Of a stretch of 64,000 bases of DNA, positions 22,393-35,401 are shown piece by piece. The DNA is taken from positions 2,738,243-2,802,242 of the forward strand of contig CP093829.1 in NCBI GenBank assembly GCA_033063855.1, written 5' to 3'. A program made the translations under genes and the position numbers. Positions within the stretch are counted from its first letter, which is position 1. Every line of letters starts with the position of its first letter. The notes beneath the pieces were generated by a model. That model did not search any database, was not told the DNA's origin, and saw nothing but the letters and a program-made list of their open reading frames with translations. The DNA comes from Smittia aterrima. Taxonomy: Eukaryota > Arthropoda > Insecta > Diptera > Chironomidae.

Positions 22393-25300
22393 TCTTCTTG
22401 AGTTTGTCTTTCTTCGTTTGTCTCTATCTCTCTCCCCTTTGCTTTGGGCTCTTTCACTTTATCTAAACGCTTGACGGCAAACAAAGGCAGAGCGTCACTT
22501 TATGGGCCGTGAGTACGACGATTTACAATCTAAGAGAAGATTAAATAAAAGAAAATTTAGTTTCGGAGCCGAAAATGGATACGAAAATATCGATGACTCG
22601 GCCAGATCGAGATTGGGCCTTAAGCGGAGAAGAAAGTTCAATGGAGAGCTTCCTTAATGGACAGAACTCTACCGGAACAGTCTCAAGGGTCGACTTTCCG
22701 GACAATAACCATAAAGATCTGTCGTTGTAAAGGATTTTTATGGGGAAAGGAATTTAAGTGCCGCATTCATGTTTAAGGTGTGGCAAACGAAGGACTTCGA
22801 GTAGCTTCTTGTTCCTTCAACTTACACAAAAGAAGCTTCATCTTTTGTTAGTTCAAGTTCAATGCTCCTCCTCATATTCTCAAGCTAAAGCTCAACAAGT
22901 CCCAGCAGTCGACTCGAGTCAAACGAGTTTTCACTGCGTTGCATAAAATATTATTACAGAGCATCAGAGGATGCAAGCTTATGGCGAAATGGAATTCTCA
23001 GTTCTCATCTCACAGTTTGAAATCGAAACTCAAGCGAAGAAAATAACTTTCAATGAAAGATTCAATTTGGCGCGCGAAATGTTTTTCTTTCATGCCCATC
23101 TGCGCGCTCTTCTCTCGGTTTATTCTTCTTCCTCGGTTTCGACATGTTGACGGCTTAAGATGTAACATTATTTTTACTTTCTTCAATGCTATCAATTACA
23201 GTAATGGCATCTTGATGAAATGAAAAGTAAACACGTTCTCCCTTTCATCGACATCCGTCATAGACGAACAATGTTGATGATGATGACGTCGATGGAGCTA
23301 ACTATCAACCACACCTGATGCTTTTGTCAACAAACAGTCTCCAGGTAATTCAACGAGAATGGAGAAGAATTCATTACATCTGTTGTCTCATAAAAAAGCT
23401 CAGTAAATTGAAATTGAAGAAGTCATTACATAAAAAAAAAACTGCGCACGATGTCGTGATATTCCTCGAAGTAAAGGAACGAGATAGAAACACGTAAATA
23501 ATATGTTTGCTTGGTGAGATGAAAGAGACTTTAGCAGTCCATAAGTTACACTCGAGTCGACGTATAAGATGAAATTTCTTTTCAATGAAACGAGAACGAC
23601 GCGAAGATGAATTGACGATGGAGCGTGGGTGGGCAGGAAAGATGGAAAACGAGCAACATATTGCGCCTTTGTTTCTTCTTCAAAGTAGCGAAGCTTGTGA
23701 TGTTGTCTCGTTTGTTTATTTGCGTTTGTTCTCCCGAAAACAGTTAATGAACATTTCAACTTGAGATTTCACTTTCTCGAGCCGCCGCTTAAATGGGCAT
23801 GGCCGTTAAGATTGCAGGAATCTTCGCCATTTGTTCACGCAGAAATCTTTTAGAAGCCTTCAGCTTTCCTTTCGTTCCGGGGGGAGAAAAAAGGCGAGCG
23901 AGATCCGCCGTTGCGGAAATTTATGAGAGGCAGATGCCTGTCAGTGGGAAATAAAAATTTTTGCGAAGCTTTCACGTATTTATGCTCAGACATTAAAACG
24001 AGATTGAAAGCAAATTAAAACCATCCCAAAAAAATAATTCTTTACGCTCAGATTCACTTTCAATCTCTCTTTCTTTCTCAATCTCTCAGCCACTGCCATC
24101 AATTATCAATGAATCATTGACATTAAAAACCAAAAGCAATTCATTCGATCTGCTCTGTTCTTCGTCTGTAATTTACGATTTTCCTAAGTGAAAGATTTTC
24201 ATCCATCAAGCTTGGATTTTCAAGAATTTAAATTATTCAGAAGTTAAAGCAAAATATTTCTCGATAAATGAAAGCTTGACTGAGCTTTTAAGATAAATAA
24301 GAATGCTTCGTATCCCAAGAGGTTGAAGCAAAGAGAGCAAACTCAAAGCACAACTCGAGATGACTCAACAATTCCTTAAATTACAGAAATTCTTCGGTTC
24401 TCCTTATTACGCAGACAAAGCTTTTCCAACTTCTATGGCAACCAATTATGAGAACTTAAATTCACAAAGCTTCACAAATATTTGTCGATAGATTAAAATT
24501 TAATTTTAAATCGATCCGAACATTGAATTTGCCCTGAAATATTTGTTCACACTTCAATTTAATTAAATTTCTGAGGAGCTGTCGATTGATACGTCAGGGC
24601 AAGCTCTCGTTGCCATTTGATAACAATTTAACAGAATTAGATTGTGTTTCTCTTTGTTTTACGGAGAAATTGAAAGCTGAGTGAATTGCAATTATAACAA
24701 AACATTATTTCAACTTGAAATTTTCAAGAAGAGATCGAGCCAATTTGTTTATTCGAGGAGCTTCTATCTCTTCTAAGAAAATAAGACACAAGCGATGCGA
24801 ACTCTGAAGAAATATTTCCGCTCGTTAGGCGTTTTCATTTTCCTAATTAAGACTTTTTATCTCTCGTGAATTAAAAAGTCTCTGCAATGTAAACTTTTCA
24901 TGATTTTCCTTTGCTTGTCGCTTCGAACAAAAAGAGTTTCCTGTTTAAATTTTTGACAATTTCTTTTCAACACATTAAAATAAAACAAATGTTCTCATTA
25001 ATAATAAACGAGCTTCTCTCGCTCGCAATCAAAATTGAGCTCTAAATTAAATGAAAGCTCACAGCATTCGAAATAATTTTGATATTTCGCTGTCAAATGT
25101 TTTCCAATGAAGCTCGAGCACTGCATCGACGGAGAGAGAGGAAAAAAGTTTCTTTGGCTATCGATTTCAATCGAGAAACGAAAACTTTTGATTGAATCGC
25201 ATTGTGTTTGTTTGATGTTGTGGAGGAAAAGCGTTGACCTACCACAACACGTTTTCGTTGGTGCTATCTCGATGGCCCATAAACAACGCTCCATCAATTT

Positions 25301-28300
25301 TTCAAAAAAGCCAGAAAGTGTTTCACACAACAATTTGTTCTCGGCTTGGAGAGAACGTGAACCTCAGGATGAATTATTTTTCAAAATAAAAATGAAACTC
25401 GCTCGAGTTGATTCTCACATTCTGACCCCAACTCGACTTTTTCGATAGCTTCGGGTGAAATTTCAGAAACTGCAAGCGTAAACTTTGTTTCATCGAATTC
25501 GATGCATAAAATTGCTGCTTCGATCATCGAATCGAGAGCTCGAATTGTGTCACACAGGACCGGCGATAACAATCGATCGATAATAAACATTTGTCCCCAG
25601 CGTCAACGACTACGCTATAATTAATTTAAAACTTTAACTTTTCATTGCTCCACTGCGTTGCTCGGTCGCTTTCTGATCGTCGTGATGCCGCAAACTCAAA
25701 ACCAAAAAAGCCGAGAGATGGAAACTTTTTGATGTTTCTCATGAAAAAATTCGTGACTCGCTCACATATTGTTTCTGCCCGCAAAAATCATCTGGCATCA
25801 TTTTTCAAATTTCAATGAAAAATTTAAAGTTTTTTTTTATCGGCATGAGAGTGAAAAACGCACCGAAGTGAAAGAACAATCAATAATCTCACCTTCTCTC
25901 TTCACTTGCCTTTCGCAAGCTTCAATGTCCAGTGAGCAGTCACTCGAAGCGAATAAATTTCTGATTCCAATCACGTCAGTCCTTAATTTTCTTATCCAAC
26001 GATTCTCGCATCCTTTCACTGCGGCGAATCAATTTCAAGGCAATAAATTCTTTTGCTTTTAATGACAAAACGCGAAAAGTTTATGTCAAAGAAGAGGAGA
26101 GAAGGATTCTCAACTTTTTATGATTTATTTGCCTCTTTCGCTTTATCTCGACACTTCCACTCGTTGGATAAAGAAAAAAACACTTAACGCCGAAATAATT
26201 CGAAAAGTTTCTTCTTGTGATCAAAGCGAGAAGAGAGAACTTTACATGAGCCAGAAGAAGTTTTTTTTTAATTGCCGCGAATGAATTTGAGTCACGACAC
26301 AAACATTTCTCCTCTTTCTTCGAATGAAATTGTTACAGATTTTTGATTTTTTACGTTTCGTTCTTTCGCACTCGCTTGTTCAATTTGTTCAAGAAATTAT
26401 TCAATTCTTCTTCACATCCAGAAAATAAGCTTTTTAGTGTCGTTTCCATTTAGCGCGAATGAATGAATCGGAAAAAAAAACTTTTGCGGCTTTTTCTCTC
26501 GAGACTCGCCTGTTGCTGCTGCTTGATCGTTGAAAACTGAATTGAAGTTGAAGAGAAAAAAAAAGTTAATAATGGAAAAACGTGAAACTTCAGAGTGTGT
26601 ATGGAAAGCCGAAATCGGAAACAACCGCCGCGCGTTATTGTGATGTGAACAGTATTGTGTTTGTATTTATTATGGCTCTCCGTTGCTGTTGCTTGCCTTT
26701 CTGTAATAATGAGGACACCCGGTTGATTCTTCTTCATAGCGACGCTGTCTTGTTGCTACGCCGAGAGCGTTCAAAGCGATTTAACCGAAAGATGGATGGG
26801 AGTGGAAGAGTTGTTAAAACTTGCCGAAGCAGCCATAGAAACACTCTCGTTGCAATCAGCCATGTACACACAGAATTAAAGAAGTAACTCCCCAAGGCAA
26901 TTAAAACACTCATTTGTCGTTGTTTCATTCATGCTTGCATCGCTTATCTTCCATGCAATGCATCTCACTTTTTGTAGTTTTTTCTTTTTTGTTTTGTTGC
27001 TCTCGCTGTCTCAGAGGAAATGTTAGTGATAGCCCTGCAGCGCTTGTAGCTTTGATTGCGAGCGTAACGAGTGGAGAACGATTGACTTCACTTATCACGT
27101 GGAACTGGATTAAATGAATGTTGGCAATCAATTTGTCTCAACGGCACGTGAAAAAGTATTTTTCCCCTTTAAGCTCTCATCGAATAGTTTGAGTTGGATA
27201 ATCCAATTCTAAGAGGATTTTGTATTTGTCAATCCTATCGATAACTTGCATAACAAGCTGAATCAACTGTAAAATGTCTTTTTCCTCAGAAAATCCTTTG
27301 CACCTTTTCGCTATTTATAAGATTTTGTATTGAGCCTGAAAAGGTTTCTCGGGTCAGCACATTTATCACTCTCATTCCATATTTCGATTATGAAAATGTC
27401 CTGCTCGGATTTTGGCCTCTGGAGGTGTGTCATTTAAAAACGACTCTCTGTTGGTTAATTTCGTTAGTCCTAAAGGCACTCAGAGGTAACTGTTATCGTC
27501 ATGTTGAAAAGCTTAGGGCTGAGTGGATTTTAAAGTAAACGAAATTGAATCCGAAGGATTCTCCGTGATTTCCATTCAAATCGATTGAATGGAGATTGGC
27601 TAAACTTTGAGCATCGTTTTGAACAAACTTTCGCTTCGATTTGAATGAATAGTCAAAAGTTCCACGTTTAGATTTTTAAAAACTCCTCTTCCACATTTTC
27701 ACCGATCGCAATCAATCATTTCAATTGATTCATTGCTAATTCCGTGGAACTTTCATGCAGCGGGAGCAGTCAACTGACACTTTTTCGTTGCTTGAAAAGT
27801 GCAAAAATAAATTTCAATGTTTACTGAACCGGCAGTGAAACAGGATTCAGCGAACTTTTATTTACGAAACCGATAGCTGAAGGTTTCATTGTTATTATTT
27901 ATGATCGAATCAACTGGCGCTGTTCCGTTTATCAAACAATGCTAGCATCCGCAGTTAAAGCTCTGCACGTTACGTAACACAGTCAATTGACTTCGAACAA
28001 AAGTTTAAAAGTTCTGAAGACAATGCTCGAGACTCGAGACGAGGTTTGAAGAGGAAACTGGAATACAAAAGCTGTTTCAATGATGAAGCTTATTGCAGTC
28101 GATGCAACTTTGAAAACTCTTTAAAATCACTTTAAAATGTTTGCTCATATCTCACAACAGCTCTCGCTTGTTGAGTGTGTAAGAAGCGCGTGTTCATTCA
28201 TAAAGCCAGCTTGAGATGAGTTAAATCTTTCCTCGTTCGACAACTTTTACTCTTTGCACTTCTCTCTTTCTGTCTGTTCTTTCCTCTTTGCTACATGGGA

Positions 28301-31300
28301 AGTCATCGATACTTCAGCTTTTAATTAAAATTTGAGATAATTTCCAACGATGGAGGTTGGCACGGGGCGCTTCTCTGTTAATTACTCTCATTCATTGATC
28401 CATCCAATTTGAATTTAAACATCGTTCATTTGCTATCTCCAATGATTTTTTTTTTCACGAAAGCTGTATCAACAACCAAGCAGTTTATTTTAATGGTCTC
28501 TTGATCTCTTAATTAAATTTCTGCGGAAAAAAAAAATCTTCTCACGACGTACGACCGGAACAAAAGTTTAAACTTGATAAATTTACGAGCATAAATCTTC
28601 TTCTTCGAAAGGCGCTTGCACGAGCTTGAGCTTCAATTGGTTAATGGCTTAGCCAAAAATACTTTCCGTCATGAGCTCTGAATAGAGCGGAACGACCTGA
28701 ACATCAACTTGAACAATTTACGACATAAAAAATTTGATTTGTGAAGTGATAGCCGAGACAAGAGAATCAAGAGAGACACTCAGCGCCGTATAAGTTTAAT
28801 TCAATAAATTTTGAGACAGCAAAGAGGAGAATGATGACTTGATTACGTGAGCGTGTGTGAGACGAATTTGATTATGTTGCTCCTCACTCTTTTCGCTTGT
28901 TCTATTTCGTCGTGATCAAGTGACAGCTTTTTTTTTTCGTTGAAGCATCAAAGTTCTTTTAAATTACTGTTCAAGGATTTTGTCGGTTCAATTTAGTTCG
29001 TTGACCTAGTCGACGAGAATGACATTTAATGGTCTCAACCTAAATTCTATCTCTCATCAAACTTTACGACTCCCTTCGCTTTTTTGTTTAAGTGCCGGTG
29101 CAGTCGTGAAACGTTTGCTGGTCGCTGTAGAAATCGAAAGCGATTCCATCCGATTAAGGCGTGTTGAAGGGAAAACGACAACGAGCGATCGAAAGTCAAG
29201 AGTTTTTTTTTTCATCTAAAAAAATGTCGCGGCTCGCGAAAACATTTGATTGAAAAGAAGAAAATCATACATTGCGATGGGAAAGTGATAATTACTTCCT
29301 AAAATGCACTTCATTTCAACGCAACACTCCAATCGCATTCCATAGAAAGTCCCGGCTCTGCTATGTTTGTTCACTCGATTCTTTCTCTCTTGTTTCTAAT
29401 TCAAACTTTGTCTTCTTTCGCGACATTTTCTTCGACGACACAAAAAAAAATTGTTTCGATTTCTTCAATTTTGTAGATTCTCCGGTCGTCGATGTTTGTT
29501 TGTGCTTTCGAGTTATGAGAAAACTGAATTCGAAATTAAATGGCGCGTCGAGTCGAATACAAATTCTTGTCATCGCTTTGCTGAACTTTACATTCCTCCT
29601 CGAAACACTTTCTATGAACAACATTATGCAAATCTTGGATTTAATTTGTAATCGTAGTTGGTAGCACGTTTCAATGCTTCGAGGGAGTTATTTGAATTCT
29701 ACAGAGAATATCTTGAGATTCTAGATTCAGTGAAATGAGCGAGATTCTCATAACCACAACAGCCTGAGCCTCAAAGCCATTTGCGTAATTTATAAGCAAA
29801 TTTTGTTTGAAGATACTTCAAAACATTTTGCTGCATTTCACTTTACGACAAATGCAAATTGTCTTTGACAAATGGAGACACTTGACCATTGTGACATCGC
29901 AAAAAAAAAAGAGAAATTATGGATTATTGGCTTGTGGAACGAGCACTCTTCATTACTGCTTTTTTATTGTCTGCTGATTTATTTGTAAAAATGCAGAAAT
30001 TCGCAAATCTCATTTAAAATTCATGCGACGTTCTCGTTGTTTGCGCAAAGCGGAAAAAAAAGTTTCAAACGAAACGTGGAAATCCGTAAAGGAAAGTAAA
30101 ATTTGCAGTTTGTTTGTCGATTGTCGCTTGTGTCGTCCCGAGCTGAGTGTCGCACTGGATTAACAAGGTAATTAAGATTTTTTTTCATTCTCTTGCTCCA
30201 CTCAACATATTCGCAAACGAGAGGGACGACCATGCGGGAAAAAGTGTTTTTGTTTGATTGCGAAACATTTTTATTCAAAAGCGTGGGTGGAAACTTTCAC
30301 TCCTGATGAACAATTGAATTGTTTTTATGTTTCAGTTGAACAAATAAAAATTTCATAGCAACCTTAAATTCCGTTGAGTGCTCGGGGTTGGTTATGCTGC
30401 AAAATTAAAATGATCCTTGAAATCCTTTACCTTTCTCATGAAGATTGAAATTGACGCTTTTAATCTAAAAATCAATGGCGTCTGACAGCTTGGATAAGAA
30501 GGTTTGCTCGTTAATTGTGTTGTCGTCTTGTGTTTGAAGAGAATTTTTTAAATTTCATTTATTTCAAGGATTTGCACTCAAATTTGTGAAAAAAGTTTTC
30601 AATTTCTGAGAACGTAGTTGACGAATGATTTTCTCGATTATCCCGTTCATTCATCTCAATATCCTTTCAACAATCTTCAGAGCAAAAAACTTCTTTCACA
30701 AACTGCTAAGCAAAAGGCAAAGTGCAGCATCAAACGAGCGTCAGAGTCAGCTACAAACTTTCAGTGTGAAAAGTGTTTTCCTTTTGTTGTTAACACATTT
30801 GCTGTTTAATGTAAAACTTCATTTCGTCGAAACATAAATTTTTAATGCGGTTTAAATGTAAATTTCCGGTTTTCTTTTTGCGAAACTGTTTTTACTTCAG
30901 CAAAACGTGAGTTGAGTTTTCATAAGAAACTAACAAAAAAACTTTTCCATCCTTTATGCTCAAGCGAGGCTTCCATCAAAATTTAAATCACGTTCTCGTA
31001 ATTACGTTTTAATTTATGATAATTCAGCTTTCGTTCAGTGTTTTAAAAGTCCCTTTAGTGTTGTCACGAGATTTGACAGAGGAACTGAATCTTTTAGTTT
31101 AGACTTTTGACTTCTACGTCGCTCCACTCGTCAGACAAACTACAATCGCTGACACAACTTCAATTAGTCAATTGAGGCTTTGATGTAAGCACACACGAGA
31201 TGTAAATTGCGGTTTGAATTGAAAAAGCTTCTCTAGACAAATGAAAACATTTTCACTCGTGAATCGATGGTTGAGACAAACGTGATTCGATTCAAACCAA

Positions 31301-31513
31301 AAAACTAAAAAATGAATTAAAAGTTTTCACATTCAATTTTACAAAAATCACATTTTCAGCTTTATTTAAATTTCTTCTCATTTCAGTTTCTCTTTTAAAT
31401 CTGCTTAAGCTGCGGTTGAAGTTCATTCAAGGGAAAATAAATTAGAAATCGTTTTCGAGAGAGAATTGGCACGTTTTTGAGTTGAAAAAAAGTTCTAAGC
31501 TTTCACTTTCCGT
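22393..31513. other. 9-kb gene desert
   Basis: AT-rich sequence with many poly-A/poly-T runs. No frame longer than about 130 codons occurs, and none has recognisable domains, splice-supported continuation or codon bias. It could be intergenic, or it could be the intron or regulatory domain of a gene whose exons lie elsewhere. No tRNA, rRNA or transposon end was recognised. Confidence 0.5.
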
Positions 31514-32701
31514 CTACTTCAAGAGTTCGTTAACATTTTCGAGGCTCGGCATCTCGGTAACTGTTCGGCGGAACTCGTTGAACTCACAGCAAAGTACATA
31601 TCCACTCTCGGTATTTTTGAAGCTCTTGTTCTCGAGCAACTTGTTTAGCCACGTGAGCTCTTCACACTTACTCGTGCAGAAGGAATCTTTTTGGCGATCC
31701 TTCTCGGAAATCGAAGCCCGATTTAGAATAGCAAATGCTGCTGCTTTGTTCTCCGACCGAACGACATACCAAAGATATTTCGGAACCGGAAACTTATTTT
31801 CTTTTAAGAACATTTCCACTTGCTCTCCTTCATTGTTCTTGAGGGTGAGAACGCCGTGAGTTCCAGTATAAACGTCGACGTGTTTAAGTTTAAGTGAAGA
31901 AATATCTTCTTGTAGCTTTTGGAGGTTTTCCAACTCGTCAGCGTCGTTCACAATCGCATAATTCCATGACAACTTCAACACGGGCTGGTATTGCTTGTGA
32001 GTCAATAGAAGTTCGTTGACAAATTTGCGAAACCCAATTTTCGGCACGTTCTTTGATCCAAGTGTCTGTACAAAGAACTCTTCGTGCTCCTCGCGACGCA
32101 AAGCTTTCATTAATTCATTTCTGTAGAATGTTGTGGGATGTTCTTGACGGAAGTAAGCGCCATTTCTCACTTTCAACGCAAGTTCTTGAACATCGTTGTT
32201 AATCGAACGAGTTCGTGTATGAACGAAGAGAGTGCGACCTCCTTTTGTGCTGTAGCAAGACTCTCCGAGTACATAAGACTTCTGCTTGATTGGATTTGTG
32301 TATCCAAACTCAATCGATCTCATGTTTTTTGGACAGCCAGAGACAGGCGTGATAATCTCTTCGATAGCTCGAGCATCACATGAAAGCTCCGAGACGAAAT
32401 CTTTCTCTTCGCCATTGACAACTGTGTGACGACAAACATTTATTGTTACATTCAAAAGTTTAAACATTTTTCAACTTACCGAGTAATCGCTCTTCTTTAC
32501 AAATAGCTCGCATTACTTTCTCGGCGGGATTATCACGAAAATAGTTTGGCGAACATGACAACAAAACTTCGGCGCCTTCCTTTAACGTGATGTCCTGGGT
32601 TACATCATCGTCGTGATTCTCGGTCGTTATGAGCGATCCGTTGAGTGAGAAAATTAACGGCGAGTAGAACGACCAGTCGGGTTTAAGAGGAAGGACGCAT
32701 T
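31514..32701 (-). CDS. DNA/RNA non-specific endonuclease family protein, probably inactive; first exon not resolved
   Basis: Exons are 32701-32480 and 32421-31514 (about 376 aa seen). The family is the secreted insect nuclease type (Endonuclease_NS, as in gut dsRNases and salivary endonucleases). Support comes from LSCSPNYF and AICKEE near the N-terminus, the VYTGTHGVLTL strand, the PKYLWYVVRSENKAAAFAI segment, and the C-terminal Cys pair region (CTSKCEELTWLNKLL, then YVLCCEF). In active members an R-G-H catalytic motif and a conserved Asn lie about 40-70 residues before TGTHG. Here that stretch reads GFRKFVNELLLT...KLSWNYAIVND with no RGH, so catalysis is doubtful. A strong acceptor (CATTGCAG) at 32702 and phase 1 point to an upstream exon, presumably with the signal peptide. 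The frame is also open up to an ATG at 32807, giving a weaker alternative start. Confidence 0.7.
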
Positions 32702-32807
32702 CTGCAATGTGGAAGGATAAACAAATGCTGATTAGCGAAAATGACTTTTTAATGTCCTCGCATGAGCTAGAACGTTTATCACTAAACCAGCTCAAATATC
32801 CTGACAC

Positions 32808-35401
32808 AAAACGATTACGTTAGGGGGTCAATTTTAAAAAGAGTTTCTAATCCCTCAATAAAAAAGAAGCTTTCGTTACACAATTCGCTCACACGAACAC
32901 AAAATGTTTCATCATCTCCGCGTTTTGCTCTTGTTGTCAAGCGAAGAATCGAAGACAGAGAGAGGTTGTAAATCATTCGTCATGTCAAGGCGATCCAGGC
33001 GGTTCGTTCTGGATCAATTCTCCAATTTAAAAATAAACCATGCTGGACGTAAACAGCAAATGAAACTCTCGTAAACTTAATTCTCGATTTATTAATAGCG
33101 ACAAGCGATCGCATAACTTTTTTTTTCGTTCATACATCAAAAAGTTCAAAGCTCTCCACAATCGTCAGCATGACACATACGCAAAGATTCGACGGACAGT
33201 CGCGGAAAAATGCGACGAGCGTCAAGAAGGAAGCGAGCGTAGGTCAAACTATCTACAGTCACGTTTCTTTCGAGCATTCCCATTTCATGAGATGATTGAC
33301 GTCTTCAAGTACACACGGCTCGCGAGCCAAGTAACGTGTCAAGTTCAAATTGTGGAGCACACTTGCACGAGAGGAATATAAAAATTTCTTATTGCATTAA
33401 TCGTTTCGACTTTTCGTCGAATTGATAAGCAGAACTCATTTGATGAGGAATTTTTTTTTCTTGTTTTGCTAGACAGAAAGTCGCAGATTCCATTGCCAGA
33501 AGGGTTTGCCTTGTTGTCATGCTTAGCGAAATTCTCTCGTAAATGTTCCCATCAGCCATTAACGTCGCATAAAGAAGCAGCCATCAAATTAGGAAAATCA
33601 GCTCTAATCTCTTCTTGGCCCAAGGGAAAATGGCAAACGAACAAAGCATAGAAAACAAATTAAAGAAGCTAATTTTGTGGAATGATATCAACAGCACGTC
33701 CCCAAAGCCTTCGAGGCATTCGCTCATCGAGAATCGCTAATTTGACTGAACGTGGAATGAAGTCAGAATCAGAAATCGAGGCCCTCCTCGTTCGCATGCT
33801 CTGGAAACATAATTTAAGTACATCCATTCCGGTATCACAATTCACATCTTCGTCGCGTCAATTGAATTAAGTTTTAAATTGAAAATCGTCTTCATCGCTC
33901 TGGTTTTGTTGGGGGATTTCTAAAGAGAGATGCTCCTTGAAAGGGCATTCTGGTTGAGCATCTAGAAAGGGGAGATAGTCACAGCATCGAGAAGCGTTCG
34001 AGGAAATGTGATTTACCTAATTGAAATTTTATTGCCCAGAAATGAATTTGCATAAAAATTCCATCTTGAAATTACATTGTTCACAGAGAGAACGTTTGGT
34101 TGTCGTCGCCTTGAACGACCGAATAGTTTTCACTGTCTCCAAAGAAGATTGTAGAACTTTTTAAGATTGAACGAACTTGCAATTTGAAAGTTGCAAAGTC
34201 CGCTCCACTTTCGCAAAGCTGTACTTTTCAATGACTTAATCAATTCGAGTTACGCAAACGATCAACTTCATTGGAAGACCGAAAGCTCCTTTCTTTACCT
34301 TTCTTATCATCCGTTGGAGCTGCGATTCCCAATTTGAAGCCGCTGATTAGAATAATTAACAACAAGCTCAATCTGTGCGGTGCAATTTCAATTTTACAAT
34401 TCATTCTTAATTATTTGTTTTTTTAAACTTTGTACTATTATTCAATTTCTTTTTCCTGCTGATCTCTGAGCTCAGAGAAGAAGTTCTCCGTCTCACGTGG
34501 TGAACGTCTGATATTTCTTTGTAATAATCTCAACCTTTTCTATCTTTTACAAACAAATTCACTTTACAGCGACTTTCTTCCTTTTAGCTTCTGATCAACA
34601 AGAACTCGCGAATGCAACTGACAGTCATTGAGTTTCAAGATCAGAATTTATATTTTTCGAAAAAAAAAAGTTTTTTTTTCTCTGATTTATGCAAAGATGT
34701 CTCTCGCATGTCAGCGTCGGTTCTCTCGATCAAGCTCAGAGTAACATAAAGCTTGACAAAAAAGTCTCTCGAGAACTGTCTAAAGCATATTGCGTCGCAA
34801 ATTTTATCACATCACTCATAGCAATGAGCTTTGACGAGCCTCCATTATCATCCAATGGCCACAGCTTCTCCGACTTTCGTAAACCCTCACACCGACGTCA
34901 ATGTGCTTTCTTCATGAAGTTTACACTTGATTGAAATTTATTATTTCAGTTTCACTCGGCCGGCTTGATAAATTTAACATTATTTTTATGCATCGGTCAA
35001 TTCCGACTCGACCGCTCGTTGATTGATTGCGCAAACTAATGTGAGAGAAATGAAATGCAATTTGAAAGCTGTTTTGTTTTGATGGCATTTCTCGGGAAAA
35101 TTCGTTGAATGTGATGATGCAATTTTAATGGCGAATGTCGAGTGGATTCTGAGTAGATTTTTTTCTTCATTTTATTGTTTCATAAAATTTAAACAGTTAT
35201 TAAATGACAAAGTTTTTGTTTTGTTTCGAAGCTTTTCATATCAAAAAGAAAAAAGCTTCGATGTGTCAAAAATTGAGAAAATTTATAGTCCACCTCAATA
35301 TAGTCAACTTAAAGTCTCGAGTTTATTTCAAAAGATCTAAATAAAAAAGGGAAGACAGTCTAGTCCTTCCAATGCTGTAAAGTTGTATTCCGGTTTGTGT
35401 T
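32808..35401. other. Intergenic region, no gene seen
   Basis: It probably holds the missing first exon and promoter of the nuclease-like gene on its left side and the 3' UTR of ebi on its right. The frames at 33,466-33,870 and 34,689-34,934 have no recognisable domain. Confidence 0.45.

Noticed and set aside
22758..30837. Frames of 60-130 codons in the 22-31 kb region
   Set aside because: Residue composition is Ser/Phe/Leu/Lys-rich as expected of translated AT-rich DNA, many overlap on opposite strands, and none shows a recognisable motif.
32702..32807. Start of the nuclease-like gene at the ATG at 32807
   Set aside because: A strong splice acceptor (CATTGCAG) lies at 32702 and the N-terminal part before it has no family similarity, so an upstream signal-peptide exon is more likely. 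It cannot be excluded.
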